Source: Borovskyia barvae (taxonomy: Eukaryota; Euglenozoa; Kinetoplastea; Trypanosomatida; Trypanosomatidae). From it: 64,000 nucleotides of DNA. Made by a program: the position numbers and the translations under genes. Below, piece after piece: positions 1-10,031 of this stretch. The notes under the pieces were generated by a model, which had not been told where the DNA came from, did no database searches, and saw only the letters and a list, made by a program, of their open reading frames with translations. The number at the start of each line of letters is the position of its first letter. Position 1 is the first letter of the stretch. The DNA lies in contig JASAOM010001066.1 of NCBI GenBank assembly GCA_030849085.1, forward strand, positions 64,828-128,827, in the 5' to 3' direction.

Positions 1-1801
1 CCTCGCGAACAATGGCGTCGATAAGCAACTCAGCCTCGCGCCGCCCATCACCGGGTGCAGCACTCATGCGTTGACTGAGGCGGGAGGCGGAGTTACCGCC
101 AGGGTTGGAGGTGGTATTGGTCAAGCCGCCTTGCGAGGCCACGCCCCCACCCAACGCGTTGCTGTTCCCCGAGGTGGAATACGGCGGTACTCGTTGTGCC
201 CGTCCTACGGGTCCACTGCGCCGCGTGTCGCTCGCACTACCACCAGCCCCGATGTTCCCCATCAAGGTGCGAGGGGTGATGTACGTGACGACGATGCCGC
301 TCTCCACCGTGGCGGGATCGCTGTACTCAATGCCGATGTCCGTCACGGTGCACTGAGATAGGGCATCCTCGCCTAGGACCGCGGAGGAAGGGTAGACGCC
401 CGCCACCCCCGAGGAATCGACAGTTACAGGATCAGTGCCATCGCCTGAGGTGAAGGAGTGACGAGCAGACGAGACGGAGCGGCGATACGAATGGGGAGAT
501 GTGGGGTGCTGCTGCTGCTGCTGCTGCTGCTGTATCTTGTGCAGCACACAAATGTCGATGGTGTCGGCGAGAAGTTGCGCTCCACTGAGGTCGTCGCCGT
601 AAACCAGGCTGGCAGCGGGCGGCATTCGCAGCGTCCAGCCAGGTAAGAGCTCCTCACGACACAACACACTGGTGCTTTCCGCCAGACCCTCATCAGTAGC
701 CACAACTTCCTCCGCAGCAGCCGTGGCAGAAACGTGAGCTAAGTGGCTCGCCTCGTCAGCAGTTCGCCGGACCGCCTCCTCTGCGTTCTTGCGTTGCTGC
801 GATACTTTCGCAGCAAGTTTCGCCAAGACGCTCGTCACTGCCTCGCCCTGCGCCCGCATGGCCACCTGTGCCGCCGCTTCGGAAGCGCATGTGACACACC
901 TCGTCGCCTCCGTGTTCAAGTCGATTGGGGTGGCCATCGGCTGCGCTTCATGCGGCGGCCCTGCCTCTTGTGAGAGGTTGCCGTCAACGCCATCTTCGCC
1001 CGCTCCAGCCAGTCCGCCGTCGCCGTCCACCGCTCCTAGAGCGACACTCCGAGATGCACATGACGGAGGAAACACGAGCTCGTTCACCCACCTGCGCCAC
1101 TTTGTGACAGATAGATCTTGATTCAGTCGATACACGGGCCGCCCACCGAGACCAGTGGCAGGCAGGCGCCGGTTATCAGAAACCTCCATGGCCAGTTCCA
1201 CCAGCCCTTGCGCAACCTTCACGCAGAATGTGGCTGTCTCTTGCTCTCTGTTGTGGTGCCGCTCCAGGGCGGCGACAGCTGGGGCTGGCTGCTTTTTCTG
1301 AGTGGGTGGTGACGCCAGCTGCGGCTCGCTCTCTTCCTCCACGAGGATCTGACGGTGCACTTCAGCGGCTTTAAGGATTCGATCAGCCCGAATCTGCCGC
1401 ATCCTTTCGCTTTGCAGCTTCTGCTGCCACTGCGACGCAGCATCAGCGGCATCACCAACGAGCACCGCCTTGTCGCCAGCAGTGGTTTGCTCCGTGTGAG
1501 GTGAACCCGCCATGGCAGATGCGGTTGGCATAGTGATCGCCGCGGCGGGGGTAGACATCTGCTGTTTTTCCTCCACTGCCGTCTGCCGTGCAACGCGGTC
1601 AAGACGCGACAGCTGCCTCTCCCTCTTGGCGGCACGAATCGAGTGGATGTAGTCTTGACTGTTGTGCATCTGCAGGACGATGTTGGCCTGTGAAGGTGCC
1701 GTCGCGTGGTCCACGTCCAGACCTAGACGGCGCAGTTTGTCATCCATATCGCCGAGGTCTTCGGCCGTGCGCGCAGCTGCGTCATCCGAACTCATGGGCA
1801 T
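1..1801 (-). CDS. Large protein, SPEF2/CPC1-like (C-terminus beyond window)
   Basis: The minus-strand frame is open from an ATG at 1801 (second in-frame ATG at 1795) to base 1, about 600 residues with no stop, so the 3' end lies outside the window. The N-terminal third is charged and probably helical (IHSIRAAKRERQLSRLDRVA). A segment reading LVELAMEVSDNRRLP, then KWRRWVNELVFPP about 30 residues later, resembles the region of SPEF2/CPC1 central-pair proteins upstream of their adenylate-kinase-like domain. Later parts are low complexity, with an eight-glutamine run encoded near 510-533. SPEF2 proteins normally begin with a calponin-homology domain; none is visible here. That the frame is a gene is strongly supported by its length and coding composition. 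The family call rests on recalled motif similarity only; if right, the protein would act in the axonemal central apparatus. Confidence 0.6.
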   Translation of the reverse strand, partial: MPMSSDDAAARTAEDLGDMDDKLRRLGLDVDHATAPSQANIVLQMHNSQDYIHSIRAAKRERQLSRLDRVARQTAVEEKQQMSTPAAAITMPTASAMAGSPHTEQTTAGDKAVLVGDAADAASQWQQKLQSERMRQIRADRILKAAEVHRQILVEEESEPQLASPPTQKKQPAPAVAALERHHNREQETATFCVKVAQGLVELAMEVSDNRRLPATGLGGRPVYRLNQDLSVTKWRRWVNELVFPPSCASRSVALGAVDGDGGLAGAGEDGVDGNLSQEAGPPHEAQPMATPIDLNTEATRCVTCASEAAAQVAMRAQGEAVTSVLAKLAAKVSQQRKNAEEAVRRTADEASHLAHVSATAAAEEVVATDEGLAESTSVLCREELLPGWTLRMPPAASLVYGDDLSGAQLLADTIDICVLHKIQQQQQQQQHPTSPHSYRRSVSSARHSFTSGDGTDPVTVDSSGVAGVYPSSAVLGEDALSQCTVTDIGIEYSDPATVESGIVVTYITPRTLMGNIGAGGSASDTRRSGPVGRAQRVPPYSTSGNSNALGGGVASQGGLTNTTSNPGGNSASRLSQRMSAAPGDGRREAELLIDAIVRE

Positions 1802-1852
1802 CCTTGATAAAGGGGCGGCGAGACGAGGCGGGGGGGGTAAGGTATATGTGAG

Positions 1853-1883
<31 letters not shown>

Positions 1884-3263
1884 CGGTTCGAGGAGCTTGT
1901 CGAATGCGTGGAAATGGAAAGGACGGCGGCTCTTTGGTACTCCCTCTACTTCTCGTCCTTTTTTCGATGACCCTTCGTTTGCGCTTGCTGACAAATCTTT
2001 ACGCACCAAGGCGTTGGGGTCGGTGTTGCTGTCTCTCTCAACTCTCTTCCGCTGGCGCGATAATCGTGAGAGGAACTTCGTTCGAGCGAAAATCACGTCG
2101 AAGCAGGAAACCAAAAAAATGTGTGGAAGGGGAAGGTAACGGGAAAGGACAACGTTCACAACCCTTCTCTTTACGATCTGCCTCCTCCCGTCGTCCGCCT
2201 CACCCACTGTTGTTTGTTCGATTGTATGTATGTATGAGTGTGTATATATATTTAGTATTCTTCACCCAACAACACTCAAAAGAAAAAGTGCCACCACGGG
2301 GGAAGGGAAGGAAGGAAGGAGGAAGCGGCACCTGCGGGCAGCACAATCAACAGCAAAAAAGGATGAATACGAGCGGCGGGGGAGGGGGGACGCGAAAGTA
2401 GTGCAGGAATCAGTGCGTCGGGGTGATAACGAGCAGCGTGAGAGTGAAAAGCGAGAGAGGAAAGGTTGTTGGAATGACAGTCATCCGGGAGAAACTCGAA
2501 GGAAAGGAATGAGGGACGCATTCATTCGCGCATACTTACATATGTACAGTAAAGACAGAGGGTGAGAGAGAGAGAGAGAGAGAAGGAATGAGTGGGAGAG
2601 AGGTGAAGAACGCGGCGAATGCATGATGCAACTTCTGCTGCTTGCGCATTCTAAAATGGCAGAACGGGCGGAGTCCGTTCAGAAGAGGAAAAAGATAGAA
2701 GAAGGGAAATGAGGGGGGGACAAGAAGAAGAGTGACGTGCGCAGAGATCCCCCACCCTCCACCCTCTTCTCTTTCCCCGAGGACACATGCCGGATGCGTG
2801 ATGCCGACTCTCCGCGCCACGACCCCGGCCCTTTCTTTTTGTGTGTATGTACCACCTCATCTTTTTTTTCTTCTAAAATGGCGCATAAAAAAAGAAAACA
2901 AAGCGATGTGCAAAATCAAACAACAACAGCAAGGAACATCCAGCAGCAGCAGAACGCGGGGCGACATCCACGTTGATAGGGAAAGGTAATTATGGCTGTT
3001 TCGAGCCGATGTATAGGAAAGGAAGTCCAGAAAAATGGAATGATTCCGAAGGGGCCAGGGTGGAAAGAAAGAGGACGGACGACGGACGACGGAGGACGGA
3101 GGGGATGATGACGAGGAATCTTCCTAGCAGCACACGACGGCAAAGAGATAGCAGGTATGTCAAGCCCCCCACGTGGAAAACGGCATCTCATCGGCACAGA
3201 CCGTTATCACTCACGTATGCGCATCGACAGCGCCACCCCTCCCTGCTTCTCTCCTTTCCTCTT
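1802..3263. other. Intergenic region with TA and GA tracts
   Basis: This lies between the thiolase-like gene (3' end at 3264) and the start of the SPEF2-like gene. It holds a TA run (1853-1881), a GA run (2564-2583) and purine-rich stretches. Open frames here are short and low complexity; I call no gene. Confidence 0.7.
1853..1881. repeat. (TA)n microsatellite
   Basis: An uninterrupted TA run of about 29 bases lies just upstream of the start of the SPEF2-like gene, probably in its 5' leader or splice region. Confidence 0.9.
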
Positions 3264-4484
3264 TCAGGGTGCGTCGGCGCTGAGAATCGCCACGGCTGAG
3301 GCAGAGAAAACGCCGCCGTTGCCGTACACCAGCGCCCGCTTTGGAATGGGGAGTATTTGTCGCGCACCGGCAGTTCCACTCATCTGTGTCACCGCCTCAG
3401 CAACATTGTACATTGCTGGTACCTCCCACGGTGCGCCGAAGCACATGAGGCCGCCATGCGTGTTGAAGGGGAACTCGGTCGAATTCACTTCGCCCCCACG
3501 CCCGGCGGCACGGTGGTACGCCTCCTCTACCATTTGCCCACCCTCGCCTTCCTTGCACAGCCCTGCAGCCTCCAGTGCGCGAATGAAGCAGATCGGGAAG
3601 CAATCGTACAACCCAAAGAAGTCTATGTCAGCAGCAGAGAGCCCGCCGGCCGCGTCATATGCCAGACGCATCGCGCGGTGGCACGAAAACGTGTCATGGG
3701 TAACCTCCTCCCGTGTAGCAGGTGGGTAGAGCGGGCCGGAGGCCTCACCGACGCTAAGGATGTACGGTTGACTGCCATCATGAGACCCACCGTTGGTGGC
3801 ACGGCCTTTATAATACGCCTCTCGCGCAAGAACAAGCGCCACGGCTCCATCAGCGCGGCGGGCGCACTCAAGTAGGCTCGTCACCGGGGCTATCTGACGA
3901 GAGCCCAAAACCTGCTCCAAAGTGTACGGTTTGCGGCACATGGCATCAGGGTGCTGTGACGCCATGGCACTCATCAGAACTGGAACCATTGCCAGTTGCT
4001 CTCGTCTCACACCGTAGCGCTTCATGTGCCACTGTGCATAGAAATCGTAGCCGTGCGGGATACGCGGCTCTGGCAAATGTGGTGAAGGAATACTGTCGTT
4101 CGATCGCCTGGCGAACTCTACGTTCGAGAGCGTGTGGACCGCGTCGCTCGACACGACCACCGCTGTCTGGAGGTCAGGCATGCGGTGGAAGAGATCGAGT
4201 GCCGCACCAATGCCACTAATAGGACTAGCACCCCCCGTGTCCACAGTTTTGAGCAACATTTTCGGATTCGCCGCGGTAAGCTGTAGACGGGTGGAGAGGT
4301 AGTGTGCTGCCATGAAATGGGCAGAGGAGAGGGACGGTGTTGCTACGAGGGCGTCGATCTCCGCTGCCACTACGTTGGCGTCCTGAAAGGCGAGGCTTAG
4401 AGCTTCCCGCGCGAGGTCCGTGCTGTCGCGCTTCAACGCACCAATGGCGGTTCGCCCCACTCCCACCAGGCGAATGCGCTGCAT
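3264..4484 (-). CDS. Thiolase-fold protein, SCP2-thiolase-like, probably not a thiolase
   Basis: The protein has 406 residues from the ATG at 4484; the open frame runs a little further, but only to a GTG. The fold family shows in MQRIRLVGVGRTAIGAL at the start, GGAS near residue 84, YDCF at 293-296, AAGLCKEGEGG near 306-316, NTHGG at 341-345 and EAVTQM near 363. This matches the SCP-x/lipid-transfer branch of the thiolase superfamily. The nucleophilic Cys region of true thiolases reads GGASPISG here, and the usual GHPxG motif reads GAPWE, so both classical catalytic residues appear to be missing. The branch includes thiolase-fold lyases that use a Tyr-Asp pair, and Y293-D294 is kept. The substrate is unknown; a steroid or lipid acyl-CoA is an inference. 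There is no clear peroxisomal C-terminal signal (it ends ADAP). Codon use is GC-rich, unlike the next genes toward the strand switch. Confidence 0.85.
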   Translation of the reverse strand: MQRIRLVGVGRTAIGALKRDSTDLAREALSLAFQDANVVAAEIDALVATPSLSSAHFMAAHYLSTRLQLTAANPKMLLKTVDTGGASPISGIGAALDLFHRMPDLQTAVVVSSDAVHTLSNVEFARRSNDSIPSPHLPEPRIPHGYDFYAQWHMKRYGVRREQLAMVPVLMSAMASQHPDAMCRKPYTLEQVLGSRQIAPVTSLLECARRADGAVALVLAREAYYKGRATNGGSHDGSQPYILSVGEASGPLYPPATREEVTHDTFSCHRAMRLAYDAAGGLSAADIDFFGLYDCFPICFIRALEAAGLCKEGEGGQMVEEAYHRAAGRGGEVNSTEFPFNTHGGLMCFGAPWEVPAMYNVAEAVTQMSGTAGARQILPIPKRALVYGNGGVFSASAVAILSADAP

Positions 4485-5526
4485 CGTAGGTGGTGCTGGT
4501 TGCACAGGCACCTGCGCGTTCTTCAGTCGATCAGGCTCGATAATCTTTCGCTACCTCACAAAGGCTATCCTTGATGTAAGCCGCAGCGCTACAAGCGCTT
4601 CTCCCACTACGTACAACACTAAATTTAGACGACTCGATCAGAATTGTTTTACAACGGGAAGGTCTACTTTCGACTGAAATTGAGTCACGTACAATGCTCT
4701 GAAAGATAGCTATTTACGCAGCCCATAGCAAGACACCGTCGGCTACCACTGCACCGAATGTAGATTGTAGGAAAGTGCAGAAGGGTGCGCGTAAAAGGAC
4801 AAGGGGTAAGAGGCAGGGGAATGAGAGAAAGATGAAAAGTTATCCTCGAACAGATATTAGAATTCATTCTGGAGGTGGAGAATATATGAAAGTCAAAAAC
4901 AGGTTCGATGCCTGCTATTAGCAGTGATGATTAACGTGGTGTGACGAGGAGAGCGACAAAAACTGGAATTGTTTTCCCGGCCCAACCTCCGCGTACGCTG
5001 TTACTCGAAGCTTACTCAAAAAAGAAATTGGAAAGACTCTACGCTTCTATCTTTTTTCCCGTTCAAAGCACCTAGTTCGCATCGTACTAGTCAGCAAGTC
5101 TCTGAAGTGGGCATAAGTAGCCGCATAACCAGTGTAGCGCATAAACCTCATGCTTAAAAAAACTTTCGAAATAAATACAATCACTCATTTTTCTTCAGAG
5201 TTTCACCATCGTTGGAAGAAGGGCCTCTCATCCTCATTTTCATCTGAGTGCTTCGATGTAAAAAAGATCGATGGAATGAAATGACGTTACGACAAAAATA
5301 GCTAGAACGGTCGACAAGATGATTTCCTAGTAGAACGGTGGAGGTGTTTAATTCCTTGTCCACGAGCAATGTAGTGGATTCTCCCACGCTATGTTATGAA
5401 AACCACAGTTAGAGAAAAGAAACGGTTGCCTTACAACACTTCAACTCTCCTTGTTCGGTTCGATCCTCAACAACAGCTGCCAAAGAGCTATCGGCACCGA
5501 AACCCAAGAGATACAAAAAAAGTTTA
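4485..5526. other. Intergenic region, AT-richer
   Basis: About 1 kb between LysRS (3' end at 5527) and the thiolase-like start. Base composition becomes AT-richer at about 4510, and long CT/GA tracts are absent. I see no gene or RNA; a weak tRNA B-box-like string at 4899-4914 was rejected. Confidence 0.7.
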
Positions 5527-7290
5527 TCAGTTCAAAAGTGGAACGCCTTGACCATTTAGCATGGTGCCGGGAGGGTAGCTTATTGAGTTCTTGCCTTCTG
5601 GCTTCATCGCAGGAAAGAGTAGAACCTCCTTAATGTTCGACTGACTCGTGAGGAACATCACGAGGCGATCAATGCCGAGACCCCAGCCACCGGTGGGAGG
5701 CAAAGCATGCTCTAGAGCGGTGACAAAGCCCTCATCGATTTCCATGGATTCGTCGTCGCCCTTCTCGCGATTCAACATCTGCTTGACAAACTCCTCGCGT
5801 TGTACGATAGGGTTATTGAGCTCCGTGTACGCGTTGGCGAGCTCCTTCTTGTTCACGAAGAGCTCGAAACGTTCGGTCAGGCGGGTATCATTGCGGTGCC
5901 ACTTGGCCAGGGGTGACATGACTCGAGGGTGGTCGCAAATGAAACAAGGATCGTGGCATTCGGGCTCAAGAAATTCAGCGATGAGGGCGTCGAGGAGTCG
6001 AGGCGCTGTGTAGGGTGGAGCGCATTCCGCCTTGTGCTTTTTGCACAAGTCGATCAAAAATTGGATGCCAGCTTCCGATTCGAAGTCGACATTGTCGAAC
6101 GAAATCTTCAGACGCTTCTCCAGTTCTGGGATGATATGCAGGCGCTTGAAGGGTTTGTTGAAATTGAAGGTAACCTCTGGAAGTGGCTTGCCCTCCGAAT
6201 CCTTCGGTGCATATCGAACGATGGGTGAGCCGTGCAATTTCATCGCCAGACCGTAGAGAAGATCCTCGGTGGCAACCATCCAGTCATTATAATCCATGTA
6301 GGCCCAGTACGCCTCAACGCTAGTAAATTCAGGATTGTGGGTCAGATCGATTCCCTCATTCCGAAACTGCTTACCGATTTCGTACACGCGATCCATGCCA
6401 CCAACCACCAGCTCTTTGAGATATAATTCTGGGGCGATCCGTAGGTACATAGTCTGGTTCAGATCATTGTGATGTGTCACAAAGGGACGTGCAGCTGCAC
6501 CGCCAGCAATCTGGTTCAGTGTCGGTGTTTCGACCTCGATGAAATTAAGGTCATCGAAAAACTTACGAATGTACTTGATGATGGTGGAGCGCTGCATGAA
6601 TGTCTTGATGTTATCACGATTAACAATAAAGTCGAGGTAGCGCTGGCGAAAGCGCTGCTCAAACGAGGAGAGACCGAAATACTCGTCAGGGAGCATGTGG
6701 TAGCACGTCGACAGCAGCGTAATCTCAGTTGCCTCGACGGAGAGCTCACTGCTCTTGGATAAGGAGGGCCTGCCAGCAACACCAATAATGTCGCCTCGCT
6801 TCAACTTCGAGTGAATATCAGCGAACTTCGATGCATCAGCGTAATGTGTAAGTGCCGAGATGATCTGCACTGTTTCCATATCTCCTTGAATAGTGATGAA
6901 GTGCAGCTTCGCTCCAGAACTACGCTTGTTCACGATACGCCCGGCAACAGTGATTACTTCACTCAAAGAATCACCAGGCTTCGTTAGCAACGGCGCATAC
7001 TTCGCACGGAACTGAGGAATTGAAAGCTGGCGATGGTATTTGTGAGGATATGCGGCGCCAAGGAGACCCATTTCCTTTACCATAGCCAGGCGAGACTCAA
7101 AGTACGTAGGCTCCACAGTCTTTTCCTTCTTGGCCTTTTTGTCCTCCTGTGGAAGCTGACGACGAAGATCCGCCATTTGCTTTACTAGAGTTTTATAGTC
7201 ATTGCTTTCAGGGCCTTTCGACTTTTTTGTCTCCGCAATTTGAGAAGCGATCTTCTCGATCTGCTTACGCAGCTCGTCTTCAGAGGACAT
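5527..7290 (-). CDS. KRS: Lysyl-tRNA synthetase, class II, cytosolic type
   Basis: This enzyme charges tRNA-Lys with lysine. The 587-residue protein starts at the ATG at 7290 ([10 protein letters not shown]); the frame extends upstream only to a TTG, so the longer form is unlikely. Residues 1-60 form a charged Lys-rich helix as in eukaryotic cytosolic enzymes. The OB-fold anticodon-binding domain covers about 111-195 ([12 protein letters not shown]). The catalytic core follows: motif 1 around 236-256 (ending FIEVETPTL), motif 2 at 309-326 ([18 protein letters not shown]) and motif 3 at 535-543 (GWGLGIDRL). Length is normal and no key motif is broken. With no mitochondrial presequence this should be the cytosolic form; Leishmania is known to carry a second, mitochondrial LysRS elsewhere. 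Codon use is less GC-biased than in genes outside the 4.5-14.4 kb island. Confidence 0.97.
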   Translation of the reverse strand: MSSEDELRKQIEKIASQIAETKKSKGPESNDYKTLVKQMADLRRQLPQEDKKAKKEKTVEPTYFESRLAMVKEMGLLGAAYPHKYHRQLSIPQFRAKYAPLLTKPGDSLSEVITVAGRIVNKRSSGAKLHFITIQGDMETVQIISALTHYADASKFADIHSKLKRGDIIGVAGRPSLSKSSELSVEATEITLLSTCYHMLPDEYFGLSSFEQRFRQRYLDFIVNRDNIKTFMQRSTIIKYIRKFFDDLNFIEVETPTLNQIAGGAAARPFVTHHNDLNQTMYLRIAPELYLKELVVGGMDRVYEIGKQFRNEGIDLTHNPEFTSVEAYWAYMDYNDWMVATEDLLYGLAMKLHGSPIVRYAPKDSEGKPLPEVTFNFNKPFKRLHIIPELEKRLKISFDNVDFESEAGIQFLIDLCKKHKAECAPPYTAPRLLDALIAEFLEPECHDPCFICDHPRVMSPLAKWHRNDTRLTERFELFVNKKELANAYTELNNPIVQREEFVKQMLNREKGDDESMEIDEGFVTALEHALPPTGGWGLGIDRLVMFLTSQSNIKEVLLFPAMKPEGKNSISYPPGTMLNGQGVPLLN

Positions 7291-7860
7291 CACGAAAACG
7301 TTATTGAAAAGTCGATTCACTTTCAAGGGGAATTTTGAGGCTGTTCCAGTGATACTCCAAAGTGAAGCGAGCGCGTTAATGAAATTTGAAGCCAGGTCGT
7401 GAAAAAGGGATCAGGAAAGTGGAGTAAACAGGTACTTCATGACGTATTGACAACGGTGCATGCTTGCCCAGCACAACGCTGACGCGAAAATCCATGTTGA
7501 TACCATGATTAGGAAATGCGAGAGTGTAGCATTGCGTAGACCTTGAAAACGTTGCCGATCATTTGAGCACAACGAGAAAGGGCTTTCCGATAATTACCTC
7601 TCACAGTAAAAAGTATGCAGTGGTTTGATCGATATACTTGCTCGGAATTGACGCTTACGTTCTTTCTGAAACAAAACTCGCCCATCGAGGCAGATAAATA
7701 ATAGCAAAGGAAAAACAATCGTTCCCATACCCATGATGCAGCAGTCGCCTTCGGGGGAATTTCTACATCGGCCCGCAAGCAAACATGACAGCAATGATAT
7801 ATTTCATGTTTATCTAATCACGGTGATGAAATGATCCCCGGAGCAAGAGCATAAATACTG
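7291..7860. other. Intergenic region between LysRS and EIPR1-like gene
   Basis: An AT-rich gap of 570 bases without a long pyrimidine tract. It should contain the LysRS splice acceptor and the end of the EIPR1-like mRNA. I see no further gene. Confidence 0.7.
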
Positions 7861-8892
7861 CTACCTCTTGTCGTCTAGCAAAATACTCATCTTCTTTTCA
7901 TTTGGAACTGTGTCAACCAAAAGTTTGCCGTTGAACGATAAACCCGCAAATACCCACGGACTGCCGCTGCTCCAGCATAATGAAACCACGCTGTCACCAT
8001 AATCTGCTAGACGGCGAAGACACTTTGGTTCACGTACTTCATCAACATCCCATAACTTTAGTGTCTCATCAGAACTACACGAGAGAATCAGTTCATCGCG
8101 GAAAGGGTTGAACACGCAGCCTTGTACAGTGTGTTCGTGTACTTTAATGTGTTGCAGTGTTGCCAGTGAGCATGAGGTATTGTAGCGTATGTCGTGAATG
8201 TGAGCACAGCCGTCCGTGCCTGCGGTCAGAAACTGTCCGGGCTTTGAGCGGTCGAAATCAATCACTGTAGCATATCCAAATCCATAGTTATACGCAGTAG
8301 AGGGAAACGGGGACGCCTTTTTGTTGCGCACATCAACGAGCTGTAATCCACTCGTGTCACATGCGAAAAGGCAAAGTGTCGGATCATATGGAGCCAAGGC
8401 GGCGCATCGAATAAGACCACTGTCGTTTTTATAATTTACAGTTTCCTCACCAAGTTTGGAGGAGCTCAGAGAAATAGTTGAGAGCGTGTTTTCACGCACT
8501 GCTTTAAAGTCGCTCTGGAGTCCATCCAGATCCCACAAAATTCGGCTGTAGTATTTGTCGATCGACGTGATGCACCTCGGTTCGTAGGTAATATTTTCCG
8601 TGAGACGCATAACTTGCAGCTTCTTTGTTGATGATACGGCGAAGAGGCTGTCCGCCGAAAAAGAGGGCGAACACCACAAGCCCATTACTGGATCATCGTG
8701 TGACCACACTGCGGCGCATTCCAGAGACTTTGTATCATCTTGGTACTCGATGAGATGGATTTTGTTCTCTGTTGAAGGGTTCGCAGTTCCAATCATAAAG
8801 TAGTGTGAGTCCTGAGAGTTACAGGAAGGATGAAACACCGGGCACAACGATCGGGCTTGTCCATCCAGGCCATAGGCTGATGCTGAACTCAT
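7861..8892 (-). CDS. WD40-repeat protein, EIPR1/TSSC1 type
   Basis: The protein has 343 residues from the ATG at 8892. Near its start, YGLDGQARSL, then YFMIGTA and NKIHLIEYQDD, match the N-terminal signature of EIPR1 (TSSC1), a seven-bladed WD40 protein that binds the EARP/GARP tethering complexes in endosome-to-Golgi and recycling traffic. Later blades show FLTAGTDGCAHIHDIR and LSCSSDETLKLWDVD. The same frame continues to an ATG at 9054, which would add 54 residues, but a good acceptor lies between the two: on the minus strand a pyrimidine run (8985-8971) is followed by an AG at 8955-8954. I therefore prefer 8892. Codon use is notably AT-richer than in distant genes. It is the first gene leftward from the divergent strand switch. 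Confidence 0.87.
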   Translation of the reverse strand: MSSASAYGLDGQARSLCPVFHPSCNSQDSHYFMIGTANPSTENKIHLIEYQDDTKSLECAAVWSHDDPVMGLWCSPSFSADSLFAVSSTKKLQVMRLTENITYEPRCITSIDKYYSRILWDLDGLQSDFKAVRENTLSTISLSSSKLGEETVNYKNDSGLIRCAALAPYDPTLCLFACDTSGLQLVDVRNKKASPFPSTAYNYGFGYATVIDFDRSKPGQFLTAGTDGCAHIHDIRYNTSCSLATLQHIKVHEHTVQGCVFNPFRDELILSCSSDETLKLWDVDEVREPKCLRRLADYGDSVVSLCWSSGSPWVFAGLSFNGKLLVDTVPNEKKMSILLDDKR

Positions 8893-10031
8893 GATGCTGC
8901 ACACAAAGCCACCGAGAGTCGAATATCTGCCGGCCCGTGGAGAATAGCAATGCCTGTTATACAGGCTCCACAGAAAAGGGGAAAACATGCAGGAAATCAG
9001 AGAAAGTGTTTCAGTTTGTTCATCCAACTTACTTTCGCGTGCACAACAAGCCATGATATCATCGCTCAATGAGCATGGGGAGGGTAACAGCACAGGTAAA
9101 TTTGAGGCACGTGAGATTTAATGATTGATAGTGCTTTCTGGCTCGGTGAGGTGTGGATATGGCTAAAAAAAAACAGAAACTCTTTCAAAGGATTTCATCG
9201 TTTCACAGGCAGCCTTAAGAACACAGCCCTTCGCTGCCGCCAGGGAGCGCAGTCACTGCGGAGACTACTGCTGTGGTCTGCTACAGCGAACTTTTACATT
9301 CTCCGCTAAAGTGTAGAAGACTTTGTGAACCACCGTGCATGGGAACCTGTGAATGATCTCGCAACACCTGTTGACACCGGGCGCGAGAAGCGAGGGGATC
9401 GTCGGGAGGGTCGTCGCTTCGGCCGGCTGCAGATCATCCCCTCATGCGAGTTATGAGTGAGTGGGAAGCCATGAGTAGTTGTGGATGCTGCAGAGGGGGG
9501 GAGGGGGGGGGGACCGCTGAACACTGTGAATGCCGGGGAAAATAAGATGGGAAAGGTCGAGGCCCGTGTGTGACGGGGCCACGAGCGCATCATTTGCAAC
9601 CGATGTTTTAGCAAACTGCATCTACTCGCTACCGCAAAACAGAATCACCTTGGTGGACTCCGGTACCCCATCTTTTGTGCCGTGCTTTTCCTTTCCCACA
9701 TGATGAAGAAATGATCGTCTTTTTCTCTCTACGGATTCAATTGACTCCTGTTTCCAAGAGGGCGACGGCGCATTGTTGATCACTCGAATTGAAAACAAAA
9801 ACAGCCGTGCAGCTTATCTCTGCCAAGCGTTCTCACATCCTGGGAGTGTTCCTCACGTGTTGAGATTGTTCAGCATCAAAAGCTATGGAAAAGAAATTGT
9901 GTATATGCTGTAGCAGGCATCGAGGGCTACAATAGCGTTCCATGCCGGCAACAAACTTCTTCTTTCTGACACCTCTACTTCTTTACCACCTGATTCTTGG
10001 GTACTAGCTGCAGATTTAGACACAACTCATC
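8893..10031. promoter_or_regulatory. Divergent strand-switch region (probable Pol II initiation zone)
   Basis: All genes to the left are on the minus strand and all genes to the right are on the plus strand, so this is a divergent strand-switch region. In trypanosomatids such regions are where RNA polymerase II starts both polycistronic units, usually without a classical core promoter. The sequence is fairly AT-rich, but includes a G-rich tract at 9495-9512 (G7-A-G10). A 6-bp inverted repeat (CGCAGT/ACTGCG) is at 9248-9260. The left part (to about 8955) is the EIPR1-like leader. No tRNA, rRNA or coding region was found. Confidence 0.8.
9495..9512 (+). other. G-tract inside strand-switch region
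   Basis: Seven G, one A and ten G in a row, the longest G run in the lower-GC zone. Homopolymeric G/C tracts have been described in Leishmania strand-switch regions; a role here is an inference. Confidence 0.6.

Noticed and set aside
4899-4914. tRNA T-arm or B-box-like string (AGGTTCGATGCC) on the plus strand
   Set aside because: The arm gives only four good stem pairs, no matching A box or anticodon arm lies 50-60 bases upstream, and no acceptor stem can be formed.
8893-9054. Longer start for the EIPR1-like protein at 9054
   Set aside because: The extra 54 residues lack similarity to EIPR1, and a good minus-strand splice acceptor lies between the two ATGs. It is not fully excluded.
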